Below, one piece after another: positions 23,207 to 34,703 of a DNA stretch of 64,000 bases. The number at the start of each line of letters is the position of its first letter. Position 1 is the stretch's first letter. The notes under the pieces were generated by a model. It ran no database searches and was not told the origin of the DNA. It saw nothing but the letters and a program-made list of their open reading frames with translations. The position numbers and the translations under genes are program-made. Origin of the DNA: Lingula anatina (taxonomy: Eukaryota; Brachiopoda; Lingulata; Lingulida; Lingulidae); the NCBI RefSeq assembly GCF_001039355.2, contig NW_019775471.1, positions 172,042-236,041 on the forward strand, written 5' to 3'.

Positions 23207-25869
23207 AGTCCGGTTGCTTAGGGCAAAAAAATGGCCAAATCGTGACACAGCGGATAAAAGCACCAAATTTTGCATGTAGGTACCTTTTGACATACTTAAT
23301 CAAATTAGAGCCGTAGCCCACGGAAAAAATTTACCGTTTGCCAAAAAATCCAAAATGGCCGCCAATTTGTGAAATTTTGAAGAAATATATACATATCTAT
23401 GTTGATTTTTATCAAATTAAGTATTTTCTCAATGTTTTCCACATCCTTATTACCCATATTATGCATATGTGTCAGATAACAAACTAGTGTCCTTGGACGT
23501 ATTGAAAAATCCAAGATGGCCGCCGTATGGCATAGGAATACTAGAACATGTACAAGGGTTTTCAACTAACTAATGCCAACTAGGAAGATGCATTGCCCAC
23601 TATCTAATAAATTTTGTTTCTTATTACACAAATAATATATTTGTGGTGAGTAACTATAACCTTTATTCACAGGCAATTCGAGAAAAATCCAAGATGGCCC
23701 CCATATCAAAGGAATACTAGCATACACATAGGGCTTCTTCTGCCATGGAGATATAATATTAATTGATAAATTAGGTTTGTTTCTGAGTATTTTCCACATC
23801 TTATTAATTAACATAAAACATATGTGATGAGAATGTTATGTGTAGCCTTTTTGAAAACAAAACAAAACAGATTGGCTGCCATTAGCCATAGAAGGTGGGG
23901 TTCAGTTAATACCTGCGAGAGATAGGCTTACAAATAAAATGAAGCTGAATTCAGATGTTATTCTGTTTTTTTAGTATTATTATTATCCCATGATACATAT
24001 CTGTTAGGTAATTAATGTCCATATTTTATCATTTTGGGGGAATCCAAGATGGCCTTCTTTTCCCCATAGGGAAACTGGTGCATTAGATTTTATAGGCACT
24101 TCTAAGGCAAATGAGGGTAATCATGATATTTTTTTCAAAATACTTAAGGGTATACACTTGTTACCCACCAGATAGATATCTAAAAGTCCAAAAAGAAAGT
24201 GGGAAATACCGAGAAAAAAAATTCATTTTATATTGAACCCAATGTTTCTCTGGCAGTAGTTGACTGTACTATTCCTATTGTGAATTGCAGCAATCTTGAA
24301 TTTTCTCAAATACGCAAGATGCACACTTGCTACACACCAGATTTATAAAGAGAAAGGTTAATAAGGATGTCAACATGTTTAAACATCAAACGGCTTTATT
24401 TTATGTTGGAATCAATGTCTGAACTGTTAATTGACACCTATGTGCATTTGAATGATATATTCCTATGACAACTGGTAGCTATCTTGGGTTTTCTCCGAAT
24501 AATACTCAAGGATACATACACTTTCAAAACACACAGAGTCTTTCATAAGGATAAATAGGACCCAAAGTTCACTACATTTAAATCGTACTCAGTGTATCTC
24601 TAGCATTATTTGATTATGTGTTCGAATATTCTGATGACAAAAGGCAGACATCTTGAATTTTTTCAGAATACCCAAAGATACACACATGCTACAGACCAGG
24701 TATACATCATAGGGGTAATAATAAATGGAATGAAAAACATAAATTATTTTTAAAACAAACCCATGGAAATGTAATTGTATAATGAACCATATGCCTCTCT
24801 AGCAGCAATTAAAACCCACCCATTAGTACTCCTATGTTAAATTGTAGGTATCTTTTTCTCAGAATATCCAAGGATGCACACTATTTACCCACCAGATATA
24901 TATCATAGGACTAATAAGGATGGGCAAAACTTGATAAGCAAACACAAATTCACCCTGGTAGTAGATGAAAAGCCATGGATGTGCAGTTGTAATTCCAGTA
25001 GTATTCCTATGGCCAGTGACGGCCATCTTGGGTTTTCTCAAAATGATCAAATATGCACATTTATTACCTGCTAGATATGTATCACAGTGTAATAATAATG
25101 TGTAAAACACTAAAAAAAAAAATAAACTGAATTTGATAGTGAATTATCTGGCATTAGTTCCAACCCTTTGTAATACTAGAAGTATTCCTATTATATATGA
25201 CGGCCATCTTGGATTTTCTCAAAATGCCCAAGAATACTGTTAGTGACTCACCACATACATATTGTGTGGGTAGAAAGGATGTGGAAAACACTCAGAAACC
25301 AGCTTAATTTGATAGTGAAAAACTAATCTTACCAGTTGCCCTTAGTTGAATCACCCGTATACTAGAATTCCTGTGGCAAATGGCCGCCATCTTGGATTTT
25401 CCAAAATGCCCAAGATCACTTCGTAGTTACTCACCACAAACATATTATGTGGGTAACAAAGATCTGAGAAACAGACTTAATTTGATAGTGGACAACGTAT
25501 CGTTCTAGCTGGAAATAGTTGTGTACTAGTATTCCTATGGCTGTTTCTATGGCAAATGACAGCCATCTTGGATTTTTCAAAAAGTCCAAGGGAACTTGTT
25601 TGCTATCTGACATATATATGAATGAAATGGGTAATAAGGGTGTGGAAACCTCTGAGAAAATAATTTATTTGATAAAAATCAACATAGGTATGTACATATT
25701 TCTAAAGAATTCAATAAATTGGCGGCCATTTTGGATTTTTTTGGCCAAACGGTAATTTTTTTCCGTGGGCTACGGCTCTAATTTGATTTAGAATGTCAAA
25801 AGGTACCCACATGCAAAATTTGGTGCTTTTATCCGCCGTGTCACGATTTTTTTCTTAAGCCACCGGACT
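23207..25869. mobile_element. 2.66-kb foldback element built of ~178-bp units
   Basis: The ends are inverted copies: AGTCCGGTTGCTTA on the left and TAAGCCACCGGACT on the right, extending for more than 100 bases. Each arm is a row of diverged units of about 178 bases marked by CCAAGATGGCCGCC or its complement. In the left arm the ATGGC or equivalent core lies at 23355, 23516, 23694, 23872 and 24049. In the right arm GGCCATCTTGG-type cores lie at about 25022, 25201, 25383, 25560 and 25724. The middle units are more diverged. There is no coding frame longer than the noise. It separates lectin genes 2 and 3. The superfamily is not recognised. Confidence 0.85.
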
Positions 25870-26507
25870 ATTATTGATGCACGTCGCACGTCTTTATGGC
25901 GTAGACAGGGACCTGTTAATAACTGGCATGAACTAATAGATACGTTTAAAAATGACATAGAAAGGCAAATTAAAGATAACTTTTCATGTCGTCAAAGCAA
26001 GTATCTTAACATGTTTACATGTAATACTTCAACAGTAGCGGCGAGCATTGGGAGAAAAAAGCGAGAGTAAATATACAACAAAGACATGTTTCCAATTTTG
26101 GCAGTTGTTGTTTTGTTTTAAAAAAAGGTATTTTTAACAAAGCGATTGATGATGAGCCATTAATGACAGAATGGAGAAAAAAACTGTTAACATCATGGAA
26201 GACTCTTCTCACCCAGCATCATCACATTTTATGTTTTTAACAAGCAGTAATAAACTCCTAACTTTTAAAGGCAGTAAAAGCTTTTTAAACAGCTTCCATC
26301 CGAGTGCAGTGACACATTTTAATTTGATCTCTAAACAAAAGTCTCAATTCTTCTATTGTATTACTGTATTCCGTATATGATCAAACTTGCTCCAAAAGGA
26401 AAATGATTTCCGAATTTTATAATTGGCTATATAAACTCTTTTCTTACAATCGCAAATCTTATTTTATTTTAGCAAAAAAAAAAAAAAATTGTTGACACTT
26501 TTGCCAT
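25870..26507. other. 3' flank of lectin gene 3
   Basis: AT-rich noncoding sequence, partly similar to the 3' flank of lectin gene 2 (for example the GACATGTTTCCAAT and GATGAGCCATTAA words). No other feature was recognised. Confidence 0.5.
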
Positions 26508-28965
26508 TTAACCAACTAAAGGTGCAACTGAATCTTTGGGTCGAAGTGCACAAATGAACGGTCTAGTTTCCCAGCAGGGGGCGCCTTTCCACAGAAACGC
26601 TCCACTCTTCCCGCTTAATTCGATGCAATCGGTAAGGGAGCGCGCGGACGGATATCCAGCTGCCCAGATGGTGTAACCACCACCGCCACCACCCAGCTTG
26701 GTGCCGCCATTGTTCAAAGAATTGCTGGTACTTGCACTATCATCACCTGGTAGGACAATAATATTGGCTTTATATTGTACGTCTCACTAAGGATTGTTAT
26801 TTTAATATTAAATTATCATAGAATAAGTTCATTGAGCTAACTGATGACGGGATAACGTGCGCATGAGCATATAGTTTAAAACAGAGGTGCAGTACTAATA
26901 TTTGTCATATAATATATTATTATTATTATAATAAAAAATATCTGTATGTTGATTATTTTGACAGGCTTTTAATTTTATCAATTCGTTTATACGTTGGCAC
27001 TCTTAGGTCCCATTTCCATAGACACAATCGGCCTTACGTAGGTCGATCCAAATGTCCCTGAGTGCAGCCAGCTTAACAGATTAAAGAAAGAAAAAAGAAA
27101 GAAAATCTGGTGATTGAGCGAGTAGTTTGGAACAACAGGATGCGTGTCGTTCATTTAAGCTGATTGCACTTAGCGAGAGTCCCCGCAGAGTTGGATCGAT
27201 CTACGTTGACCGATGATGTGTATGGGAATGTGGCATTACATATTCCTCACTGTGTAAATAATATTTACCTATCCAATATGCTGCAGCTGCAGACAAGAAC
27301 CTGACGATGTTCTGGTATTCGTATCTGTTCTTTACTGTCATCAGGTGAGACAGTGGAGACAGCGAGGTACACGCCTTCATGGACAGGAAATAATTGTATA
27401 CCTCTGTCTTTGGGTCGGAGATGTACAGACACAAGCTGTCAGTGACCTCAGTGAACCCATCAGGACAGAGTTTGGCTGTAAACGGTTAAAATGATCAGAA
27501 AATGAAAACAGAACAGAAAGGACACAAAACAAAATACATAAAACACCCTAGTTTTCATTTTACAGTTGACGTATTGTATATTTCGAATCATATATAACCA
27601 AATTGCAATCCACATGTAATTCTGAAAAATAAAGCTGACTTGCTTAAGTAATTTTCTGTATATCAAAATACAAACACTGTACACATACCTGGACAAGGCT
27701 GACCTTTGCATGTTTCAACCTCAACTAATTGTCCCGGACAGTCCTTGCCACCATTGGATGGAGGTGGACTATTACACGCCCTGTGTCTTGTCCTGTTGCC
27801 CTGACCACAGGTTTTACTGCATGTTGACCAGTGTGTCCAGACACTCCAGGCTCCGTCCACTGTAATGGAAGCAAAGTGATATATGGTTCTGTTGTCCATG
27901 CAGTTCCATGAACAATTAAGGAAAAGGAAAGCCACGTAAACCGCGAGTGTCACAATAAAGGGAAATTCATCAATGTACAATGTACGATATATATACCGAT
28001 GATGTCTATGGGAATGCGGCCTTATATAGCGAATAAACACAAAGCAAAAAAACACAAAACACCTAGTTTACGTTTTACGGTTGACGTCATGTATATGTCA
28101 AAGGCCCCAATCAAATCTAGTCCTATGCATATAAAGCCTAGACCCCCTGTTGATTACACCCTGGCTGGGCCCATTCTTTAAGGTGTCTCTGCATTGTTAA
28201 CAGCATAATGGGCAAGTTAATTGACCAAGTTAATTGGCCAAGCTGCCAGTTTGTTTGTTTGGCGTGTGCAGGGGATGTCTCAGATCGAGGCAGATAATAT
28301 TTATTATGATACTTACAGGTACTAACAAATGAGACATAGTTGTATTTCATTACCTGTGATTTGTAAAATACATCTGAGGATGATACTTTAAAATATGTTT
28401 AATGTTTAAAGAAAAGATCTGTAGATTGATTTAGTAACATTTACTAAAGATATGTTAAATTAAAGATGGGCTCCATTTGTTAGTGTGTTATTTTGATTAT
28501 CCAGATTTTATACAGATTATAGGAAAAATTCTGCCCATTAATGTTTTGTTGATCTTTTGGGAAAATGTCTGCATTTTCTGAAAGATAGATTACAAAGAAA
28601 AGTGCGAATTTATAGCAAAACTTTGCTCTATTTGCAGGCACAGCTATAAAAAAAAAACTCCGTAAAATTATAATATAATATTTTTATTTACATCATAATC
28701 TATGCCAGGTTTGAACACTGATAAAGTCGATTCATTAGGATACTAATACTAATACTAATAAGGTCTGAAATATATCTTTCAGAAAATGCAGACATTTCCC
28801 AAAAGATCAACAAAATATTAATGGGCAGAATTTTTCCTATAATCTGTATAAAATCTGGATTGGGGCCTTTGACATATATTTCAAATCGTATATATATAGC
28901 CAAATTGTAATCTACATGTAATTCTGACAAATAAAGCTGACTTGCTTAATAGTTTTCTATATATA

Positions 28966-29001
<36 letters not shown>

Positions 29002-31116
29002 ACACATACCTTGACACGGCTGACCCTTGCAAGTTTCGACCTGAACTAATTGTCCTCGGCAGTCCTTGCCACCATTGGTCGGAGGTGGACTATTACACGC
29101 CCTGTGTCTTGTCCTGTTGCCCTGACCACAGGTTTTACTGCATGTTGACCAGTGTGTCCAGACACTCCAGGCTCCGTCCACTATAATGGAAGCAAAGTGA
29201 TATATGCTTCTGTTGTCCATGCAGTTCCATGAAAAATTAAGGAAAAGAAAGCCACGTACCTGTAAACCGCGAATGTCACGACAAAGGGAAATTGATCAAT
29301 GTAAAATGTACGGTATATATACATGTATATATCAGTTTGTAAGGTACCTGTGTACCAAATGTAAAACAAGATGGGTAAAAATTTCTCATACATGTATAAA
29401 GGAAATATAGGTCATGTAAATGTCACACCAAAAGATAATTTAGTAAAAACACCGTTTACCGTTGTGTATGTTTACCTGCACGGTTTAAACAAATGTTATT
29501 TTGTAACGTGAATGTCAAAAAACGAACACTATTACAAATTGAAAATTTTCATTTTATTTTAAATAAAACAATTTTGTATTTGATGAAGAGATAGTGAATA
29601 GTATATTATCATTGAATGATTCTGGCATACAGCAATGTACTCCCAAGGTCACGGTTTGGGGAGCTGGCGTGTCTGCGTGAGTCGTGTTATCATTTACATG
29701 TATGTCTTTAAGGTGACCTAGTTTTGGTGTATGATTGAGACCTAAATAACACACTGATTCTGTCAAACAAAATAATACAGATTAGATATAGCAGTCAAGT
29801 CACTCACCAGGGCACTGTCCTGGGAAGCATAACTCAGTTTGTCTGTCAGCTCCAGGGCAGGGTTTACCGGCACCAACAGGTGCTGGATTATCACATACAC
29901 GAGTACGTGACCTCAGACCTTGAGAACCGCACGTAACACTGCATGATCCCCATGATCCCCAGGCTCCCCAAACTCCATTTACTGAAAGTGAGTTTTTTCA
30001 TTAAAAAATTAATACAAATGATGCGCAATTGCATGTCACAACCAATTTGAGCTGTAAACTTTGTTTTACTATGACATGCGGTCAATAACCATTTGCTTTG
30101 TCACGCACCTTAACCCCTCCCCCCCCCAAAAAAAAAAAAAAAAAAAAAAACATATAAGTGTTCTTTCAAGTTACGAAAAGTACAGCAAAATGCATAGTTA
30201 TTTCATCTTTTCTTCCTTGATGCGAAGGATGGTGGGTGCTGCAAAGACGGAGACATTTTAACCCACTTCATCCTAAGACTAGCAAAGAAGTGCAGATAAG
30301 ACTTCCCCACACTTATTAAGTATGCGGCACATAACAATACTTACCTGGGTCATATTCACATGCAAGATACAAAGAGAGGTCGCATGGGTAATCACTCACA
30401 GCGACGCCTTTGTGAAATAACATTGCACGATCTTCCTGAACATTGTTATAGTTGTTTGGTTGACCACTTTTCCACATATAGCTGGCAATGCTGACACCGG
30501 TCGAGTACCATATCCAGTTATTTTTTCCATTGGTGTCCTTACCATCCAACCAAACTGCCGGACCTCCAGAAAGACAATTACACAACGTTTATTAAATTGA
30601 TATCATACTGTCATTACAACAGAACATTTCATCCATCATCATCCCAGCGGTTTAAAACTGACTATAACCAATTTTAACAGATTTTTGAGCTTCCCACTGT
30701 CTAGTATGCATGTGTGCGTGAATGATCACGCGCTGGCGTGTGTGTAAGTGTGTATGTGTGTGTGTGTGTAAAGAACAAGCCCAATAGCAGAAAAACTGTT
30801 CCTAGGACCTTACTGGTTTATACTTGTACAATGTATAACACACTGAAACAATATATAAAAGTCACTTACTTCCATATCTTTTAAGAAAATTGATGAATAA
30901 ATCTCTTTTGGTCACAGTATCGATCACAGGCAAGTGAGCCCCGTCACTCATACACCTGTGACGGGCATCGTTCCATGAGAGGTAGCTCCCATCGTAGTAC
31001 ATACAATATGATCCTACAGATACGTAACGGTCAGGGCAAGAAAATGCCGCAGAGCTTGACGTCAGTTGACACGAACACATCAGCCACAAATCTATGACCA
31101 AATATATGAGCTGCAT
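26508..31116 (-). CDS. Lectin gene 3: CTLD, three TSP1, second CTLD
   Basis: Minus-strand exons are 31116-30870, 30563-30345, 29981-29808, 29180-29010, 27859-27689, 27475-27269 and 26746-26508. Every internal junction is phase 1, and the model gives 475 residues. The order is: signal peptide (about 1-25); C-type lectin domain (26-155); three thrombospondin type 1 repeats (156-327); and a second lectin-like domain (328-475). The first lectin domain has QPN, lacks a WND-like motif, and reads EDRAML where both paralogues have EDCILL. One Cys of the conserved inner disulphide is thus missing, while its partner in DYPC remains. The second and third TSP1 exons are nearly identical, showing a recent exon duplication. 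The first TSP1 has one extra residue (CGSQGL). A secreted protein is likely; ligand unknown. Confidence 0.88.
27580..27900 (-). repeat. TSP1 exon with flanks, copy A of an exon duplication
   Basis: This block, including the TSP1 exon 27859-27689 and intron sequence on both sides (for example CAAGTCAGCTTTATTT downstream), matches 28905-29225. Confidence 0.8.
28096..28874. mobile_element. Foldback transposon with TGTCAAAGGCCCCAATC ends
   Basis: The inverted ends TGTCAAAGGCCCCAATC lie at both borders. A longer inverted pair occurs at 28495-28590 and 28770-28860 (TCAGAAAATGCAGACATTT type). The flanks are TATA on both sides. The adjacent paralogous intron sequence (about 27560-27580, and 18220-18235 in gene 2) reads through without it, giving an empty-site comparison. 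There is no coding content. Confidence 0.75.
28905..29225 (-). repeat. TSP1 exon with flanks, copy B of an exon duplication
   Basis: This is the partner of 27580-27900. The exon here is 29180-29010; a poly-A run at 28971-28998 was inserted directly past its donor. Confidence 0.8.
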
Positions 31117-31198
31117 TGTGAAAATAAGATGAACCCATATACTAATACAGATATATATTCAGTGGGACCCGTCTACTACCTAAGTAGGACAGGGGAGC

Positions 31199-31209
31199 TT
31201 TTTTATATC
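31199..31209 (-). promoter_or_regulatory. TATA box of lectin gene 3
   Basis: GATATAAAAAAGCTCCCC on the minus strand lies 93 bases before the ATG at 31116, in the block conserved among the three lectin genes. Confidence 0.7.
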
Positions 31210-31440
31210 CATATCAGGCCCAGCCGACTTACTGACCCCTTGTTGCTTGTGTGTTTACCTTCCATGACAACCTGTATTGGGCTAATGATAGCAAGCACTT
31301 AGGCAGAAGTATGTTATTGTCCAACGGTATGTAATTATTTTCCATACCAGAAATGTGTCGATAGGTATTCTTAAAAATAATGACCTCACATTTATAAGGA
31401 AACCTGCATATAGCATCAATGATCAACACAAAATAATTAT

Positions 31441-31815
31441 AATAATAATTTTGATTAAGATAGTTTTCGTATAGGTAAGAGTGGAAATGTCAACGCCATG
31501 TATGAGCTTTGGGTCTATTTTAATCAAATAAAATTCATTTGTAATTTTCCATAACATGAAATACAAGTGAACACTAAAACATGACCTAATGAAGATGATA
31601 ATTTAGTTAATTAACTTTAGGAGATGTGAACTAACACTTGCCTAATAAAGAAATATGGAATATCAGATTGTAGAATGGGAGAGTTTTAGATGGCATCCAA
31701 AGTCAAACGACGATGGAGACCATAATATTTAAATGGAAAGTAGGAGACAGCATGTAAACGTCTTGGTGGACGTTGTCACTGTAATACTACCAAGCCCTGG
31801 TTGCGTTTAGTGGAA
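31441..31815. repeat. Upstream segment duplicated from the 15330-15885 region
   Basis: This stretch is colinear with 15330-15885 but lacks the element at 15570-15795, so it shows the empty target site. It lies upstream of lectin gene 3. Confidence 0.75.
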
Positions 31816-32362
31816 TTGATCTTCAGCCATAATATTCTGTGGTGTGAATTAATTAAGTGAAACAATGGCATGTAGTTAACATACAGCCACAATGTTACAT
31901 TAATTATACCTTTATTTATTACGCTTGTCAGTCGGTTAGTGGTTTGATCATATATAATTTTATTAAGTGCATATCTATAAGTAATTTCTGCAAATTTATC
32001 GTCTATTTATTTGATTGATGCCATCTGCAGAAATAAAGGATACTAATGAATACTAAGGACAAGCTTTAGGCCTATGGTTAACGTCCTTAGCAACTTCTTC
32101 ATGACAATCGTAATGCTAAACGTAAGTCATGAGTTTTTTTCTGAACCGTTGATCGTGTAAATAAAACAAAGTCCAGATAGTTTTCTGTGATTAATGAGAT
32201 TGTTTGTTCTGTCGTTAATGGCGCCAATTGTTTCATAGAAACAGGCGTTATTGTGTTCGCTGTTGTTGAATTTATTAACCTTTAGCTCACGTCAGCAAGG
32301 CAACATTTCTATGAAAGTGAGGAAGCTGACTTTTGGACACAAGTAAAACTATAGTCACAGCA
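31816..32362. other. Intergenic region and probable promoter of the PAN-domain gene
   Basis: The lectin array (-) and the PAN gene (+) are divergent, so this stretch probably carries the PAN promoter. I see no convincing TATA box or transposon. Confidence 0.4.
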
Positions 32363-33723
32363 ATGAAGTGGGAAATGCTCTGGCTGGTAGCCCTTTGTGT
32401 TCTTGGTAAGTAGGCATAAATAACTGTGTACTAGTGTGCTGCAAAGTGACCTTGTTACATTCTTGTAATAGTTATCAATGCAATATTCAGTAAGATATTT
32501 AGAGAGGGTTTATTCAAAGTTCGTCGTGAAATTATCGACCTTGCAGTGTCAATTTTCCTCTCCGGATATCCATTGTCCATGTGATCGTCACTTCTGTCTA
32601 GATAGATTCAAGCCTCAACTTGCAAAAAGGGAGAAAGGACACATAAAGCGACTTACCTGTAGGCTCTAATTCGTTACATTGAAACGAACATAGATTATTT
32701 AACTGCCCATTATGTTTTATTGAAGCAACGCTTTTCTGCCAAGCAAGAAGTACCCCTGCTACCTTTTCTTTACCAGCATGGGCATTTTGCATCCAACAGT
32801 TTTTTTTTTCAGTTTCCTTGCGTATAGGAACTACGCGCGCAGCTAGAAGCAGGAGCGCCTACTTCCGGAAATTATCCAACACGCGCTTGGTCAACATCAC
32901 GGAAGAAGTGCCCAATGTCTCACGAACTGACTGCTCACTATCTTGCCTCTCCGGACCTTCATGCACAGCCTTTAACTACAAAGCTGATGGAAGCATCTGT
33001 GAAATCTGCAGTGTTTCTGATGGAAAGTATGTGGAGGCGCTGGGGTGGGATGTAAGTGTTTCTGAGCGATTTCGTGAAATTACACTGACTAATTACTAGT
33101 TTTAAATTGCATTTAAGGATATTAAACGAAAGTGGTCTCTACCATTTTATCTCTGTACATAAACAGAAACATCGTTAATGACACGGTGATGTCAGGTGTT
33201 ACTTTTGACAAGCACATACTGACTCAGTGGAAGGTCAAAAGTACCTTAACCAATTACCTTAATTAAGGCATTTCTGCAAACATTATTGCAGGCCTACCCA
33301 ACTACAAGACTCGGCACCGAATGATCCTGAATTCACCGGTAATTCGGACCACACTACCCGTTTTCAAGGTGTGTATCAGTACGCATTTCACAGAATCAGA
33401 CGCGACACCGCTCTTGCCTAGTACGCGATGTGAGAGTGACGATTCTCAGCGGGCTTGAAAAGCATTGCATCACCAAATTTGTTCAGGGTATGATACTGTG
33501 TAATGCGTACTGACTCACACCTTGAAAACGGGTAGTGTGGTTTGATCTACCGGTGAATTTAGGATCATTCGGTGCCGAGTCTGGTAGTTAGGTAGACCTG
33601 AATTGTGCATAAAATAAAATAAAATTAGATAAAGCTAAGTGCAAGACATATTCAAGACACACAAGCATTGCTCTTTTTCAGATTTGGGCTACAGATCCAA
33701 CGGCTCTACAAGTTTTAGCCTGA
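32363..33723 (+). CDS. Small secreted PAN/apple-domain protein
   Basis: Three exons are supported: 32363-32405 (signal peptide start, MKWEMLWLVALCVLG), 32813-33051 and 33682-33723 with a TGA stop. Phases agree (1, then 0), giving 107 residues. The middle exon has the PAN/apple pattern: TDCSLSCLSGPSCTAFNYK followed by CEICSVSDGKY and a closing LGWD. PAN domains bind proteins or carbohydrates in secreted proteins. Here a single PAN domain makes up almost the whole protein. The final exon (IWATDPTALQVLA) is short and less certain; the alternative is read-through past 33051 to a stop at about 33099. A foldback element lies in the second intron. Confidence 0.75.
33289..33600. mobile_element. Foldback MITE in an intron of the PAN-domain gene
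   Basis: The arms, about 105 bases long, start CAGGCCTACC and end GGTAGACCTG, sharing ACTCGGCACCGAATGATCCT. They leave a loop of about 100 bases. No coding frame is present. Confidence 0.8.
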
Positions 33724-34670
33724 TTCTAAACTTGACTACTACATCTTCAAAGGCATGTGTTATTCTTCACAAGCAAAGGAATTTCCATTATAATTATTTA
33801 CTGGAGTTTTCGTGTACATTCCCTTTTGATACGATAACTTATATTTGTTGCCGAAATGATGACAATCCACATGGAATATTTTTCAAACCTATTTAAATCG
33901 CCCATGAACTTATATACGCTTGAATATAAAGTACCATTTACACCATTTCTAAAAAAAGATTGTATATGTACATTGTATTTGAAAGGTAACCGCTACCATT
34001 CAAATGGCAGTAATGGACAGTTAATGGGATAATAACTGTTCGTTTTTGCTAAAAAATCAATTTTCCTGGAGTAAACAGCAAATTTCCCATACTAACCGAT
34101 GGCTAACGAACCCATTTCTAAATTCAAATTTAGTCCCTGTTTTTTAAAGTTTGCTATATATTCACCAAGCCTCAATTTAATGGGTAATTCCAGAAGTCGG
34201 CGAAGCTGTGAGTGACATCAGTGAAGCACACATTGTATCTAGTATTTCTTACTGTTTTGTATCACCTTTAATGGATGATAATTCATTGCAGTATTGGATA
34301 ACATAATAGTAGAAAAAAGCAAAATAATAGGGTACAAGGTTAGTTCGAATTATGCAAATATCAAACAGAATATTTGCGTCACAGACGTGACTCAGGGAGC
34401 CACTTACTTTGAAACTATTCTTGTCAGCTTATTTCGTATAATTCATGTCCATTTCGCCACCGAGGTTTGCTTACACTTTTGAATCTAAGTGATTTGTTTT
34501 CAGATGGTGTTATTTATTTATTTTTTATTTTTGGTCACATATCAGGCCACTGGCATCGGACACTTTTCAGCAAATGTTCCAATCACTAGTTATAGTAGCA
34601 TAAATGAAGAGCAAACCTCACACAGACACAAACACAATCACATCACCCACATAAAACCAGTTTTCCACAC

Positions 34671-34703
<33 letters not shown>

